DNA from: Bacteriovoracaceae bacterium UBA6261
GTDB taxonomy: Bacteria > Bdellovibrionota > Bacteriovoracia > Bacteriovoracales > Bacteriovoracaceae
Assembly (NCBI GenBank): GCA_002440825.1
Contig: DJVH01000093.1
Coordinates: 8,354-51,038 of the forward strand
Reading direction: 5' to 3'
DNA: 42,685 bases
In this document: positions 8,401 through 15,020 of the stretch, piece after piece
How the letters are laid out: every line of letters begins with the position of its first letter
Position numbering within the stretch: position 1 is the first letter of the stretch
Position numbers and translations under genes: made by a program
The notes under the pieces: model-generated
The model's database searches: none
Told to the model about the DNA's origin: nothing
The model's input: only the letters and a program-made list of their open reading frames with translations

Positions 8401-11400
8401 TGAACCCGTCATCTGATTCCCAGATGGTATTAATGATCGAACCATCTAGATCATACGAGAACGAGTTGCAAGAAATTGATTGTAGACCACTTTCAGTGCA
8501 ATCTAAAACTGCGATAGGAGCCAAATTATCTTTGATTGAAATCACCTGTGAAGATGTTGAGCTCGCATTATATTTGTCAGTTACAGTCAATCTAACAAGA
8601 GTATCTCCCGCTGTATAGAAAATATAATCAATAGAAGGAACCATGCTTTTAATTACCTTACCATCAAGATTCCAAGCATATTCTATAATTTCATCATTAA
8701 TGTCACCTGAAGAGGAGTTTGCATCACAATGAATTCGAAGAGGTGTAATGCTGTAACAAGTAAATGCAGAAATGGGTAAGTGATTTTCTTCAACCGAAAA
8801 TTCACCTGTAACTGAGCCTTGTCCACCATCATTATCAGTAATCGTAAGCGTAACGTTATGAACTCCTCCAGATGAAAATGATAATATTACCTCCGCATCG
8901 TGAACAGTGGTTTCTCTTCCTTCATCAGTTAAATATTTGTACGAAATAATTTCTCCATCATTGTCATACGATCCTGCTGAAATACATTTCAGTACATATG
9001 GCTCCGTAGAATTACAATTTAGATTTGCAACTGGAATTAAATTTTGTGGTAAGACAGGCATAACCTGTGTTTCAGCAATATTAAATTCACCATTAATGTT
9101 TTTCACCGTCACTTTTACCTTATAAATACCAGCCGAAGTATAAGCATGCGACGAAACCCCTGATGAATTAGTTTCAAAAAATGAGTCCCCATAATCGAAT
9201 GTATAGCTAAGAGAACGCCCATAAATATCGTACGAGCCAAGAGCATTACAGGACACCAATAGATTATTTGTCGAACACTGGATATCGGCGACAATTGGTA
9301 TATATTTATTCAACGTTAAAGAAGTTGAGGTCGTTTTAACTTCTCCTCTTGTGGTCGTCACAGTTTCAGTAACAACATAAGTTCCAGCAAATGTATATTT
9401 ATGTGTTGGTTTAAAAATCCCATTGGCTGAAGGCAATGTTAGATTGTTTGCAGCCCCATCACCCCAGGAAACTCTAACACGAGAAATCTGATTCAATTTA
9501 TCTAAAGCAAAAACCTGACATGTTTGTGTAAAATCGAAATATGGTTGAGCAATATCACATCCAATTTGCGCAACCAGATCTGAACCGGTTCCGAAAACAG
9601 TGATATGCTGAACTTGAGAAGATGTTTGTCCGGCACTATCCACGACCGTAAGTTTTACAAAATATGTTCCTGGGTTATAAAAATGTGACACCTTAGAACC
9701 TGATCCATTCGAACCATCACCAAAGTCCCACACATATGAAATTATACTTCCATTAGGAGTACCCGATTTGTCATTGTAAAAACTCACGTTTTGAGCAAAG
9801 TCATATATGCGATAACCGAAATTAGCCGTTGGATTTAAGATCGGAGTTGAATCATCCGATATCGCTAGATTTTTTGTAATTGTAGCTTGAGTTCTATGAG
9901 ATGAAATTGCAGTAACTGAAATTGGATAATTTCCAGAAGAGTCATAAATATAAGTCGCATACAAATCGGTTGTATCGATCGAATGGCCATCACCAAAATC
10001 AATGTGGAAAGATTGAATCGGTTGATCAATATCAAAATCGAATGCTCTATTTAGGTTTATGAATACAGTTCGCGCAGCACTCTGCTGAGCAGTAAAATCT
10101 ACAAAAGGTTTTAATGAATCCAAATCTTCTGAAAGTTCAAAATTGTGAGTGAAAGATGATTTTTCCCCATATATGTCTTCCACCGTAAGTTTAATCTCGT
10201 GCTCACCAAAATTTTTTAGATCAACCCAATTAATCGTGTTTGGATAAAATTCTGAAAGCTCCACAGTGTCTCCACCATCAATAGTGTAGAAAGCACGCTT
10301 AATATCATATTGAGTTTTTGTTAGCGTTGCATGTAGCTCAACTGCAGTGTCGTATTCAAATATTTTGAAAAAGGCCCGGGGCGGATTGTCAACTAATGCA
10401 TTCGCCGTTATTTGTATTGTTTTGGTGGAAACTCCTCCGAGATCATCTATTACTGTAGCTGTTACGTTAAAAGTTCCAGGTGCATTAAAAGTGTGATCAA
10501 CAACTTTTGAACCTGTCGAAGTATTGTCATCAAAATCTATATAGAAACTGCTAATTGTGCCGTCAGAATCTACAAAATTTGCCAAAGAAAAATGAACTGT
10601 AAGAGGAGCAAAACCTGAAATTTTATCAGCAATGAAATCAAAAGTTGGCAACTGGTTAGCTTTCACTTCAATCGAATTAGTTACTGAATTTTTACCACCA
10701 TAAGAATCTGTTACAGTTAATGTAACAACTACAAGTGAAGCAGATGAAAAAGAATAATCTGTTGTACCCGTTGTAGAATTAAATTCTGAACTTGTGCCAA
10801 ATTTCCAAGCGTAAGATTGAATAACATCTCCAGCATCTGGATCTGTTGAAGTTGAAGTGCAAACAAGTATGAGTGATTTTGAATTATCGCATGTGAAATT
10901 TGCAATCGGAATGGTGTTAGCTTTAACGGCAAAAGACTTTGTTAGATTGCTTACTCCCCCGTCATTATCAACGGCTGTTAAAGTCACAGAGTGTGCCCCA
11001 GAGGTTGTAAAGGCATGAGAAATTTCTGAAGGGAGTGCATTTGTGTCAGTTATAGAATCATCCCACGCAAACGAATAGCTCACAATTGTCCCATCAGCAT
11101 CAGTTGAACCATTCGCATCACAGACGAGAGTGTTTATTTGAGTTGAAGAACAATTTAGCGCAAGAGTAGGAAGCTTATTTGGCGGTTTTACCGCTTGAAC
11201 TTGAGTGGTCGCATCGCCATTCGCTCCTGCACTATCAAAAACACTAAGACGAACTGTATAGAGCCCTGGAGCTGCGTATGAGTGAGTAGAAAGACCAGTT
11301 GTATTTGATTCTGAAAAACCATCATTGTAGTCAAAAGTGAAAACAAGAGGCTGATTTTCCGGGTCATACGAGGAAAAAGCATTGCAGTTTACGAGCAGGT

Positions 11401-11776
11401 TATTTACTGAGCACGTAAGCGAAGCAATAGGTGCTTGGTTAGGCGCAGGCGTTGCATTTTTTACTGTGATCTGAATGCTACCCGCTTCTTTGTAATTAGG
11501 ATTTTTTTCGCTCGCGTTTACTTGATAAAGAAGGCTCGCTGTGAATACACCAAAAGTCTTATATTGATAGCTCACGATAGATTTCGTAGTTTCTAACTTT
11601 TCTCCATTACCGAAGGCCCATGTATATTTCTTTGCCTGTTTAATCCCGCTTGCATCGAAGGTTACTATCAAAGGTCCAAATCCCTCTTTCTTGTCTACCT
11701 TGAATTCACTAACACTTGCTAAGGCTGAAAAAGACACAAAAATTGACAGTAAAAAGAAGCCAAAGCACTTCATCAT
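5468..11776 (-). CDS. giant secreted PKD-repeat protein with HExxH metallopeptidase-like C-terminus
   Basis: A 2102-residue exported protein. Residues 1-20 form a signal peptide (KCFGFFLLSIFVSFSALAS). Residues 25 to about 1340 hold about fifteen PKD-type repeats of 80-90 residues, with hallmark pieces such as YVWDFGDG, DPDGS-like loops, HxYxxPGTYxVxLTVxD and DNDGG. A putative Ig (He_PIG-like) domain follows at about 1343-1427. The C-terminal 670 residues include HEIYH (H1662, E1663, H1666) with a downstream ESSAE (E1693 or E1697), the zincin zinc site with a possible third ligand, so a metallopeptidase is likely. The start is set by AGGA six bases before ATG 11776. PKD-peptidase architectures usually act on extracellular protein or polysaccharide. 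The gene is AT-rich compared with its neighbours. Confidence 0.85.
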   Translation of the reverse strand: MMKCFGFFLLSIFVSFSALASVSEFKVDKKEGFGPLIVTFDASGIKQAKKYTWAFGNGEKLETTKSIVSYQYKTFGVFTASLLYQVNASEKNPNYKEAGSIQITVKNATPAPNQAPIASLTCSVNNLLVNCNAFSSYDPENQPLVFTFDYNDGFSESNTTGLSTHSYAAPGLYTVRLSVFDSAGANGDATTQVQAVKPPNKLPTLALNCSSTQINTLVCDANGSTDADGTIVSYSFAWDDSITDTNALPSEISHAFTTSGAHSVTLTAVDNDGGVSNLTKSFAVKANTIPIANFTCDNSKSLILVCTSTSTDPDAGDVIQSYAWKFGTSSEFNSTTGTTDYSFSSASLVVVTLTVTDSYGGKNSVTNSIEVKANQLPTFDFIADKISGFAPLTVHFSLANFVDSDGTISSFYIDFDDNTSTGSKVVDHTFNAPGTFNVTATVIDDLGGVSTKTIQITANALVDNPPRAFFKIFEYDTAVELHATLTKTQYDIKRAFYTIDGGDTVELSEFYPNTINWVDLKNFGEHEIKLTVEDIYGEKSSFTHNFELSEDLDSLKPFVDFTAQQSAARTVFINLNRAFDFDIDQPIQSFHIDFGDGHSIDTTDLYATYIYDSSGNYPISVTAISSHRTQATITKNLAISDDSTPILNPTANFGYRIYDFAQNVSFYNDKSGTPNGSIISYVWDFGDGSNGSGSKVSHFYNPGTYFVKLTVVDSAGQTSSQVQHITVFGTGSDLVAQIGCDIAQPYFDFTQTCQVFALDKLNQISRVRVSWGDGAANNLTLPSANGIFKPTHKYTFAGTYVVTETVTTTRGEVKTTSTSLTLNKYIPIVADIQCSTNNLLVSCNALGSYDIYGRSLSYTFDYGDSFFETNSSGVSSHAYTSAGIYKVKVTVKNINGEFNIAETQVMPVLPQNLIPVANLNCNSTEPYVLKCISAGSYDNDGEIISYKYLTDEGRETTVHDAEVILSFSSGGVHNVTLTITDNDGGQGSVTGEFSVEENHLPISAFTCYSITPLRIHCDANSSSGDINDEIIEYAWNLDGKVIKSMVPSIDYIFYTAGDTLVRLTVTDKYNASSTSSQVISIKDNLAPIAVLDCTESGLQSISCNSFSYDLDGSIINTIWESDDGFRTDEANFIHLFSSGGEHSIKLTVTDEFGSVSSASKTIQVISNQLPTFEIKSNNTSGFLPFAVHFSASNLIDKDGKIISHKWFFGDGQTSDQIEVDHVFYDAGIYNVKFQVVDDFNGVSEKSITISASEPSNLVIISDKDNGVANLKVHFDASESTDPNGDIKLFEWFLGNRKIGEGAEIDYNFDVVGLHYVELFATNIYNVKTHAFKEINVAQPPIYLASIFPNVLFTNESLNVDVQLTLGDGISADNVFVTLENAPDGLTYDDQKKNISWTPSVEQVGIHRFIIQASDGILFFEKSVQIEVVEPRLIGNFSGNNETNIISNPNSILNGVEFSIQTDQDLTLYEADTENGKIVSAKVSGDVGAPIDFHFNNLPLEVAENVGSSVNYGIDSLFNDVKAVYYKFNDYYSCPNEKFYVNFVPTKIETDVSRIAGDVYKSVNNLNFWVSEKVLKQINAEDVALKLFIDNISSENGSVVRGASFNDNSKFQRINILLLNEDEDVGLKSIFAYHPLNSLNTIVVNVDKLKNSEMYFQSETVLHEIYHQLQTFSLNCQRINYQPLVHSKFQTLMESSAEFFALERLNKDEKSQYVKNEILAKEFFDINNIYEHIFKTGIFNTTSASNNIKAAARFYRPFFLWDLYSSYNISWNQIDMLEILSFMWEQNGKKINNPIATLDVYIDQILPQYASFYDMSLGDLFLDINSSFYFRPHLAFYDYNFSQTADIFGNYFNPYINNDPFSLPVASQKSIEGNYSVPVHAYGGNFLILQKDKFTSSFNNRFPTFIKVKTDVGVRARVELDIGDETYSIDKNFIAKDGKLDGEYHFVINSNFWNVITEIKNPSYLLINLANSTAKDASANIQGKTLCKKMKLPVHTDWMYFKVNCDQLNNDCNKIQQNFYSCNTSQGTCVNWYYMSVANPKQRLTFARNDMDLVISCQNNITPGKSYLNESDFDFSDIKLISFDEFQTIFQNSDYVFKQADFH

Positions 11777-11826
11777 AATTAATCCTATTGATAACAATTA
11801 AGATTTATAACGGTCAATTCTAAAGC
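11777..11826 (-). promoter_or_regulatory. possible vegetative promoter of the PKD gene
   Basis: On the minus strand TTGACC is followed after 17 bases by TTATCA, a plausible -35/-10 pair just upstream of the AGGA ribosome site. It is a by-eye match only, and the leader it implies is short. Confidence 0.3.
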
Positions 11827-11996
11827 AAGCTTGAGTATTTTCGACAACTTTGCATAAACTTGATATTTAAGAACATGCAAAGTATGACAATCTTGATCTT
11901 AAGATTTTAATCTAGTCATTCGTTTTATAAAGAAAGTGATAATTAAAATTGGCGTTGTTATGAATACGAAGAGTATCAAATCGTACTTCATAGGTT

Positions 11997-12016
11997 TCAA
12001 CACACTTTTCTGTATG
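11997..12016 (+). repeat. 20-bp direct repeat, copy 1
   Basis: TCAACACACTTTTCTGTATG occurs here and again, identical, at 12791-12810. The two copies bracket the decayed toxin-antitoxin genes. This copy lacks the opposite hairpin arm that follows copy 2. Confidence 0.9.
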
Positions 12017-12059
12017 AGTCGCAGAACTATACTCCACAAGTTTTGATCATCGCTTTCAT

Positions 12060-12307
12060 CTGAAAACCATCCGTTTCCACATAAAAACATTGAAAGAAAT
12101 CGAGAAAGCTGATTTATCCATTAAGAAACAAATTTTTGAATTGCTTGCACAATTAGGAAATGGAGTAAGTTTAGGCATGCCCATAAGCAGACCTATGCCA
12201 AATGTCGCTTGCCATACTTGTCTTTCATTATTTTCAAAAAAAAGAGCGAAAAGACATCCATACAAGAAATCGTAACCGCTCAAATCAGACTTAAGGAGTT
12301 GCTGTGA
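12060..12307 (+). pseudogene. decayed HigB/RelE-type toxin
   Basis: One frame reads LKEIEKADLSIKKQIFELL followed by AQLGNGVSLGMPISRPMPN, the typical middle of Gp49-like HigB toxins (LGMP..K.L). A second frame supplies KKKSEKTSIQEIVTAQIRL and KELL before TGA at 12305-12307, the typical KTQKTP..EI..A..R..E end. The segment in between, where the family has GLYELR and RVFY-like strands, is partly missing and out of frame. The N-terminal piece (ENHPF) is again in another frame. No uninterrupted reading is possible, so this is a fossil. The stop overlaps the GTG of the antitoxin remnant, the arrangement of an intact higBA pair. Confidence 0.7.
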
Positions 12308-12599
12308 TAACCAAAATCGACGCTGCAAATTTAGAAGAACTTGCTTCGCTATTGGGCTTACCAGATAAAGAAGTCGGCAAGCTACGAATCAGGCTCGAGT
12401 TAGTGAGTGGAATTCTTACGGCCATAAAAAAAAACATTATACACACCTTCAGGCTGCAGAAACATGTGGGTTTGGACGAACAGTTATAACCGCCGTGCTT
12501 AATGGGAATTTGAATAAAATTTCTACGGATAGACTTATAACCCTTACAACTTTCACAATGGCAGCTAGGCTAGCCCTTTCAGGGTTGGTGTTCAAATAA
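12304..12599 (+). pseudogene. frameshifted XRE-family antitoxin (HigA-like)
   Basis: GTG at 12304 overlaps the toxin stop as GTGA. The first frame reads to SGILTAIKK. At the run of nine A (12426-12434) the helix-turn-helix continues in the next frame as HYTHLQAAETCGFGRTVITA, then VLNGNLNKISTDRLITLTT, ending at TAA 12597-12599. One extra A would restore a single reading frame with a complete HTH of the XRE type. So either a one-base deletion killed it, the assembly lost an A in the homopolymer, or polymerase slippage makes some full-length protein. With the toxin also broken, decay is most likely. Confidence 0.7.
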
Positions 12600-12679
12600 T
12601 CAAGGTGTCTCAAATCATATTGGCAGGAAGATGCTTGGCCACTAGAAAATATGAGACAAAAGAGTATTGCAACTTTCAT
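12449..12679 (-). other. possible truncated secreted-protein reading frame
   Basis: From ATG at 12679 the frame begins with a convincing signal peptide (MKVAILFCLIFSSGQASS) and CQYDLRHLDYL. It then runs antisense through the antitoxin remnant, where the sequence no longer looks like protein. It may be the 5' end of a secreted-protein gene cut by insertion of the toxin-antitoxin segment, or simply chance. The 110 bases upstream (12680-12790) are very AT-rich and hold no gene that I can see. Confidence 0.25.
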
Positions 12680-12790
12680 GAAATTCTCAGGTTAAATTTT
12701 TTTAAATTTTAAAATTTATCGAATTAAGGCAGATATCTTTTTCATTAAGATAACCACAATATTATTCACCATCCATTAATTCTTTCTATC

Positions 12791-12810
12791 TCAACACACT
12801 TTTCTGTATG
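12791..12810 (+). repeat. 20-bp direct repeat, copy 2
   Basis: Identical to 11997-12016. Here 17 of the bases form the left arm of a perfect hairpin. Confidence 0.9.
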
Positions 12811-12834
12811 CAACGCTTACAGAAAAGTGTGTTG
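12792..12834. repeat. perfect 17-bp inverted repeat (hairpin)
   Basis: CAACACACTTTTCTGTA (12792-12808) and TACAGAAAAGTGTGTTG (12818-12834) are exact reverse complements around a nine-base loop TGCAACGCT. There is no T-tract on either side, so it is not a classical terminator. It ends five bases before the sigma-54-like site of the dehydrogenase operon, and its left arm is duplicated 794 bases upstream. It may be an insertion-element end, a recombination site or a regulator-binding palindrome. Confidence 0.9.
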
Positions 12835-12839
12835 GAACC

Positions 12840-12855
12840 CGGCTCCTCCTTTGCA
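12840..12855 (+). promoter_or_regulatory. probable sigma-54 promoter of the alcohol dehydrogenase operon
   Basis: CGGCTCCTCCTTTGCA has GG and GC separated by ten bases, a full TTTGCA -12 box and GGC-C in the -24 box. It ends 52 bases before the start codon. Confidence 0.55.
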
Positions 12856-12907
12856 CTTTAGTCTTGATGTATGTCACCAAACTAGACTGGTGAAGGAGGA
12901 TTATCTT

Positions 12908-14065
12908 ATGTTAGCAATGAATTACCGCGGCCCTTTCAGAATCCGCGTTGATAAAAATAAACCCGTGCCGGAAATTAAACATCCGAACGATGCCATTGTC
13001 AGAGTGACCCGCTCTTGTATTTGTGGCTCAGATCTGCATTTATATCGTGGACGTGTGCCAGACACACGCGTCGGTATGACATTCGGACATGAGTTCACCG
13101 GTGAAGTTGTAGAGATCGGATCCTCAGTTCAGAATTTAAAAGTTGGCGACCGAGTGCTCGTTCCTTTTAATGTCGGCTGCGGTTCTTGTATTAATTGCAA
13201 GCAGGGTCTGTACGGAAACTGTATGGAATCAAATCCCATGTCAGCTGCGTGCGGAGGCTTCTTCGGTTACGCTCACACTGGCGGTGGTTATGATGGAGGT
13301 CAGGCAGAATTTGTGCGCGTTCCTTACGCCGATGTCGGCCCGATGATTATTCCTCCCGACATTGATATTGAAGATGCCGTTCTTCTCACCGATGTCGTCC
13401 CTACCGGCTATCAGGCGGCGGAGATGGGTGAAATCAAAATGGGTGACACTGTTGTTGTTTTCGGCGCGGGCCCTGTCGGAATTTTTGCTGCAAAATCATC
13501 CTGGCTTCTCGGCGCAGGACGAGTCATCGTCGTCGACTGTCTCGACTACAGACTCGAGTTCGTCAAAAACTACGCTCAATGTGAAGTTTACAACTACAAA
13601 GAGATGGGCGATCCCGTTCTCTTCTTGAAAAAGATAACTGACTATCTCGGAGCAGATGTATGTATCGATGCCGTCGGTGCAGAGGCGACAGGAAATGCCA
13701 TGCAGACTTTGACAGGACAAAAGTTAATGTTGCAGGCAGGATCGGCCACAGCTCTTCACTGGGCCATCAATTCAGTGAAAAAAGGCGGAGTCGTTTCAGT
13801 CGTCGGTGTTTACGGACCGACAGACAACCTGGTTCCCATCGGCAACATGGTCAACAAAGGAATCACGATCAGAGGAAATCAAGCGAGTGTCAAACGACAT
13901 CTTCCCCATTTGATTGAACACATTCGCGCCGGACGATTGAATCCCAAAGCGATCATCACTCATCGTGTTCCGCTGGAAGAAATCGCGGACGCTTATCACA
14001 TGTTCTCTTCCAAACTCGACAATTGTATCAAGACAGTTCTTATTCCACCGTCAGTCAGCTATTAG
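12908..14065 (+). CDS. zinc-dependent alcohol/formaldehyde dehydrogenase (medium-chain)
   Basis: A 385-residue medium-chain dehydrogenase. The start at 12908 follows GAAGGAGG eight bases upstream. Catalytic zinc ligands C39 (CGSD motif) and H61-E62 (GHE) and the four structural-zinc cysteines C91, C94, C97 and C105 are present. The NAD-binding turn GAGPVG is at 186-191 with VVVDCLDYR as the acidic second strand, implying NAD+. The long insert between zinc lobe and Rossmann fold (MSAACGGFFGYAHTGGGYDG) is characteristic of the glutathione-independent formaldehyde dehydrogenase-like group, so the substrate is probably a small aldehyde or alcohol. It is followed after eight bases by a membrane-anchored protein of unknown function. 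Confidence 0.9.
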   Translation: MLAMNYRGPFRIRVDKNKPVPEIKHPNDAIVRVTRSCICGSDLHLYRGRVPDTRVGMTFGHEFTGEVVEIGSSVQNLKVGDRVLVPFNVGCGSCINCKQGLYGNCMESNPMSAACGGFFGYAHTGGGYDGGQAEFVRVPYADVGPMIIPPDIDIEDAVLLTDVVPTGYQAAEMGEIKMGDTVVVFGAGPVGIFAAKSSWLLGAGRVIVVDCLDYRLEFVKNYAQCEVYNYKEMGDPVLFLKKITDYLGADVCIDAVGAEATGNAMQTLTGQKLMLQAGSATALHWAINSVKKGGVVSVVGVYGPTDNLVPIGNMVNKGITIRGNQASVKRHLPHLIEHIRAGRLNPKAIITHRVPLEEIADAYHMFSSKLDNCIKTVLIPPSVSY

Positions 14066-14073
14066 GAGGCCAC

Positions 14074-14604
14074 ATGGAACAACAACCTACAAATTTAAGC
14101 GTCGATCAATATGTAAAAATGAACGGCTGGGGTGTGGATGCTGATCCTAAGAACAGACCTTACTGGCCGATTCACAAAACGCAGACAGATACAGGTGCTC
14201 ACTGGATCAAACCGGAAAAACAAAAAATTGACCGGGAGATTTTAAAAAGTAATGAGATGCCAAGAATCACCGCCGTCTTCGGAACGTCTGTTGCGCCAAG
14301 GGGCCTGTCGGGAATCATCCGACGGATCGCCTATCGCTATTCAGAAAATCAATACCGTCACTGGCTGCCCCTACTGCTGGCAGACCGGATTGATATGATT
14401 GAAGGATTGCTCGAAGATTTAATGCACGGACATGTGCCAAACATTTTTAAAGAAATGGGCTTTGGTGCCACTAAAAAATACGACAAGAAACTTTATTACA
14501 AACGCGTAGCTGCCACTGCTGCAGCTGTCGCAGTTCCCACGCTGATCCTCTATCTCCTTCTGCGCGATAAGAAAGCGCGGAAGGAATCTCATGTAGAAGT
14601 CTAG
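14074..14604 (+). CDS. unknown protein with C-terminal membrane anchor
   Basis: 176 residues; the ATG at 14074 is set by TAGGAGG just upstream, eight bases after the dehydrogenase stop. Residues 1-145 are soluble, with an early SVDQYVKMNGWGVDADPKNR segment, WPIHKTQTDTGAHWIKP and a RHWLPLLLADRIDMIEGLLEDL helix. Residues about 147-166 form one transmembrane helix, followed by a basic tail (RDKKARKESH), so the body should face the periplasm or the protein is tail-anchored. I do not recognise a family by name. Tight coupling suggests it works with, or localises, the dehydrogenase. Confidence 0.8.
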   Translation: MEQQPTNLSVDQYVKMNGWGVDADPKNRPYWPIHKTQTDTGAHWIKPEKQKIDREILKSNEMPRITAVFGTSVAPRGLSGIIRRIAYRYSENQYRHWLPLLLADRIDMIEGLLEDLMHGHVPNIFKEMGFGATKKYDKKLYYKRVAATAAAVAVPTLILYLLLRDKKARKESHVEV

Positions 14605-14611
14605 ATTCCCA

Positions 14612-14653
14612 TCGGGAAGAAGATTATTTCTTCTTCCCGACTTTGTTTATTTT
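14612..14653 (+). terminator. terminator of the dehydrogenase operon
   Basis: TCGGGAAGAAG (14612-14622) pairs with CTTCTTCCCGA (14630-14640) over a seven-base loop, followed by CTTTGTTTATTTT. The convergent tiny gene ends inside the loop, so the hairpin is shared. Confidence 0.75.
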
Positions 14654-14761
14654 AAAACCTCTGTCTTTTTCAAACTTCGATTTATTTGTGTCGTTATCAA
14701 TTTCATCCTGATGTTTATCCAGATGAGTTCTTTTTTCAAATTTCTTTTTTGTTTTTGTCAT
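14624..14761 (-). CDS. tiny basic hydrophilic protein, 45 residues
   Basis: The ATG (14761-14759) overlaps the TGA of the gene upstream as ATGA, and a GAGGATG ribosome site lies inside that gene, so the two are translationally coupled. The product is almost entirely charged or polar: MTKTKKKFEKRTHLDKH at the start and KVGKKK at the end. It is predicted to be disordered. I know no family; it resembles hydrophilin-type stress proteins in composition only. Confidence 0.7.
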   Translation of the reverse strand: MTKTKKKFEKRTHLDKHQDEIDNDTNKSKFEKDRGFKINKVGKKK

Positions 14762-14928
14762 ACATCCTCATTGTCAAATTGACGATCTTTGCGGTTGATC
14801 TGTACTGAGTTCTTTTTATATTTGCCTTCAGTTTCAGGGCGCCCTTTGACAGCGCCTCGTTTTGTATAATCTTTGAGATCTCGTGTTTTTTCTCCCTGGC
14901 GGGAACGATCATTATTGAAAAAGGCCAT
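14758..14928 (-). CDS. tiny hydrophilic protein, 56 residues
   Basis: The start at 14928 has AAGGAGAGG upstream. The sequence begins MAFFNNDRSRQGEKTRDLKD and continues with KRGAVKGRP and a DRQFDNEDV end; apart from the first four residues it has no hydrophobic stretch. It is probably disordered or DNA/RNA-associated, but nothing in it proves this. It is the first gene of a two-gene unit with the 45-residue protein. The start codon region lies in an inverted repeat with its own leader (14923-14963), which could restrict translation. Confidence 0.7.
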   Translation of the reverse strand: MAFFNNDRSRQGEKTRDLKDYTKRGAVKGRPETEGKYKKNSVQINRKDRQFDNEDV

Positions 14929-14963
14929 AGTCCTCTCCTTGTTGAAAAGAGTTTCCTATGGCC
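14923..14963 (-). promoter_or_regulatory. inverted repeat that can mask a start codon
   Basis: GGCCATAG (14923-14930) and CTATGGCC (14956-14963) are exact complements. In the minus-strand transcript the upstream arm can pair with CTATGGCC, which contains the initiation codon of the 56-residue protein. The ribosome site would be left in the 25-base loop. This suggests translational control, but the stem is short. Confidence 0.4.
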
Positions 14964-14970
14964 ATTTTAT

Positions 14971-14999
14971 CCCGGCCGCAAGGAAGAAAGCAGGCCGGG
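14971..14999 (-). terminator. possible terminator of the small secreted-protein gene
   Basis: CCCGGCC (14971-14977) pairs with GGCCGGG (14993-14999). In the minus direction the stem lies 22 bases after the stop of the gene ending at 15021 but is followed by ATAAAATGG rather than a T-tract, so termination efficiency is uncertain. Confidence 0.4.
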
Positions 15000-15020
15000 T
15001 TCTTTAAAGTTTTGAAAAAA

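Noticed and set aside
11899..12090. 63-codon minus-strand frame with a C-terminal hydrophobic helix (ILFVFITTPILIITFF).
   Set aside because: It has no ribosome site, runs through the 20-bp repeat and across the toxin remnant, and its first half is not protein-like. A 30-residue membrane peptide starting at 11991 cannot be excluded.
12056..12328. Minus-strand open frame across the toxin remnant.
   Set aside because: It is antisense to recognisable toxin and antitoxin sequence and has no ribosome site.
12791..12840. Integron attC-like site formed by the 17-bp hairpin, with a toxin-antitoxin cassette beside it.
   Set aside because: The outer bases do not give RYYYAAC and GTTRRRY core sites, the loop is only nine bases, there are no unpaired bulges, and no integrase or second full site is visible.
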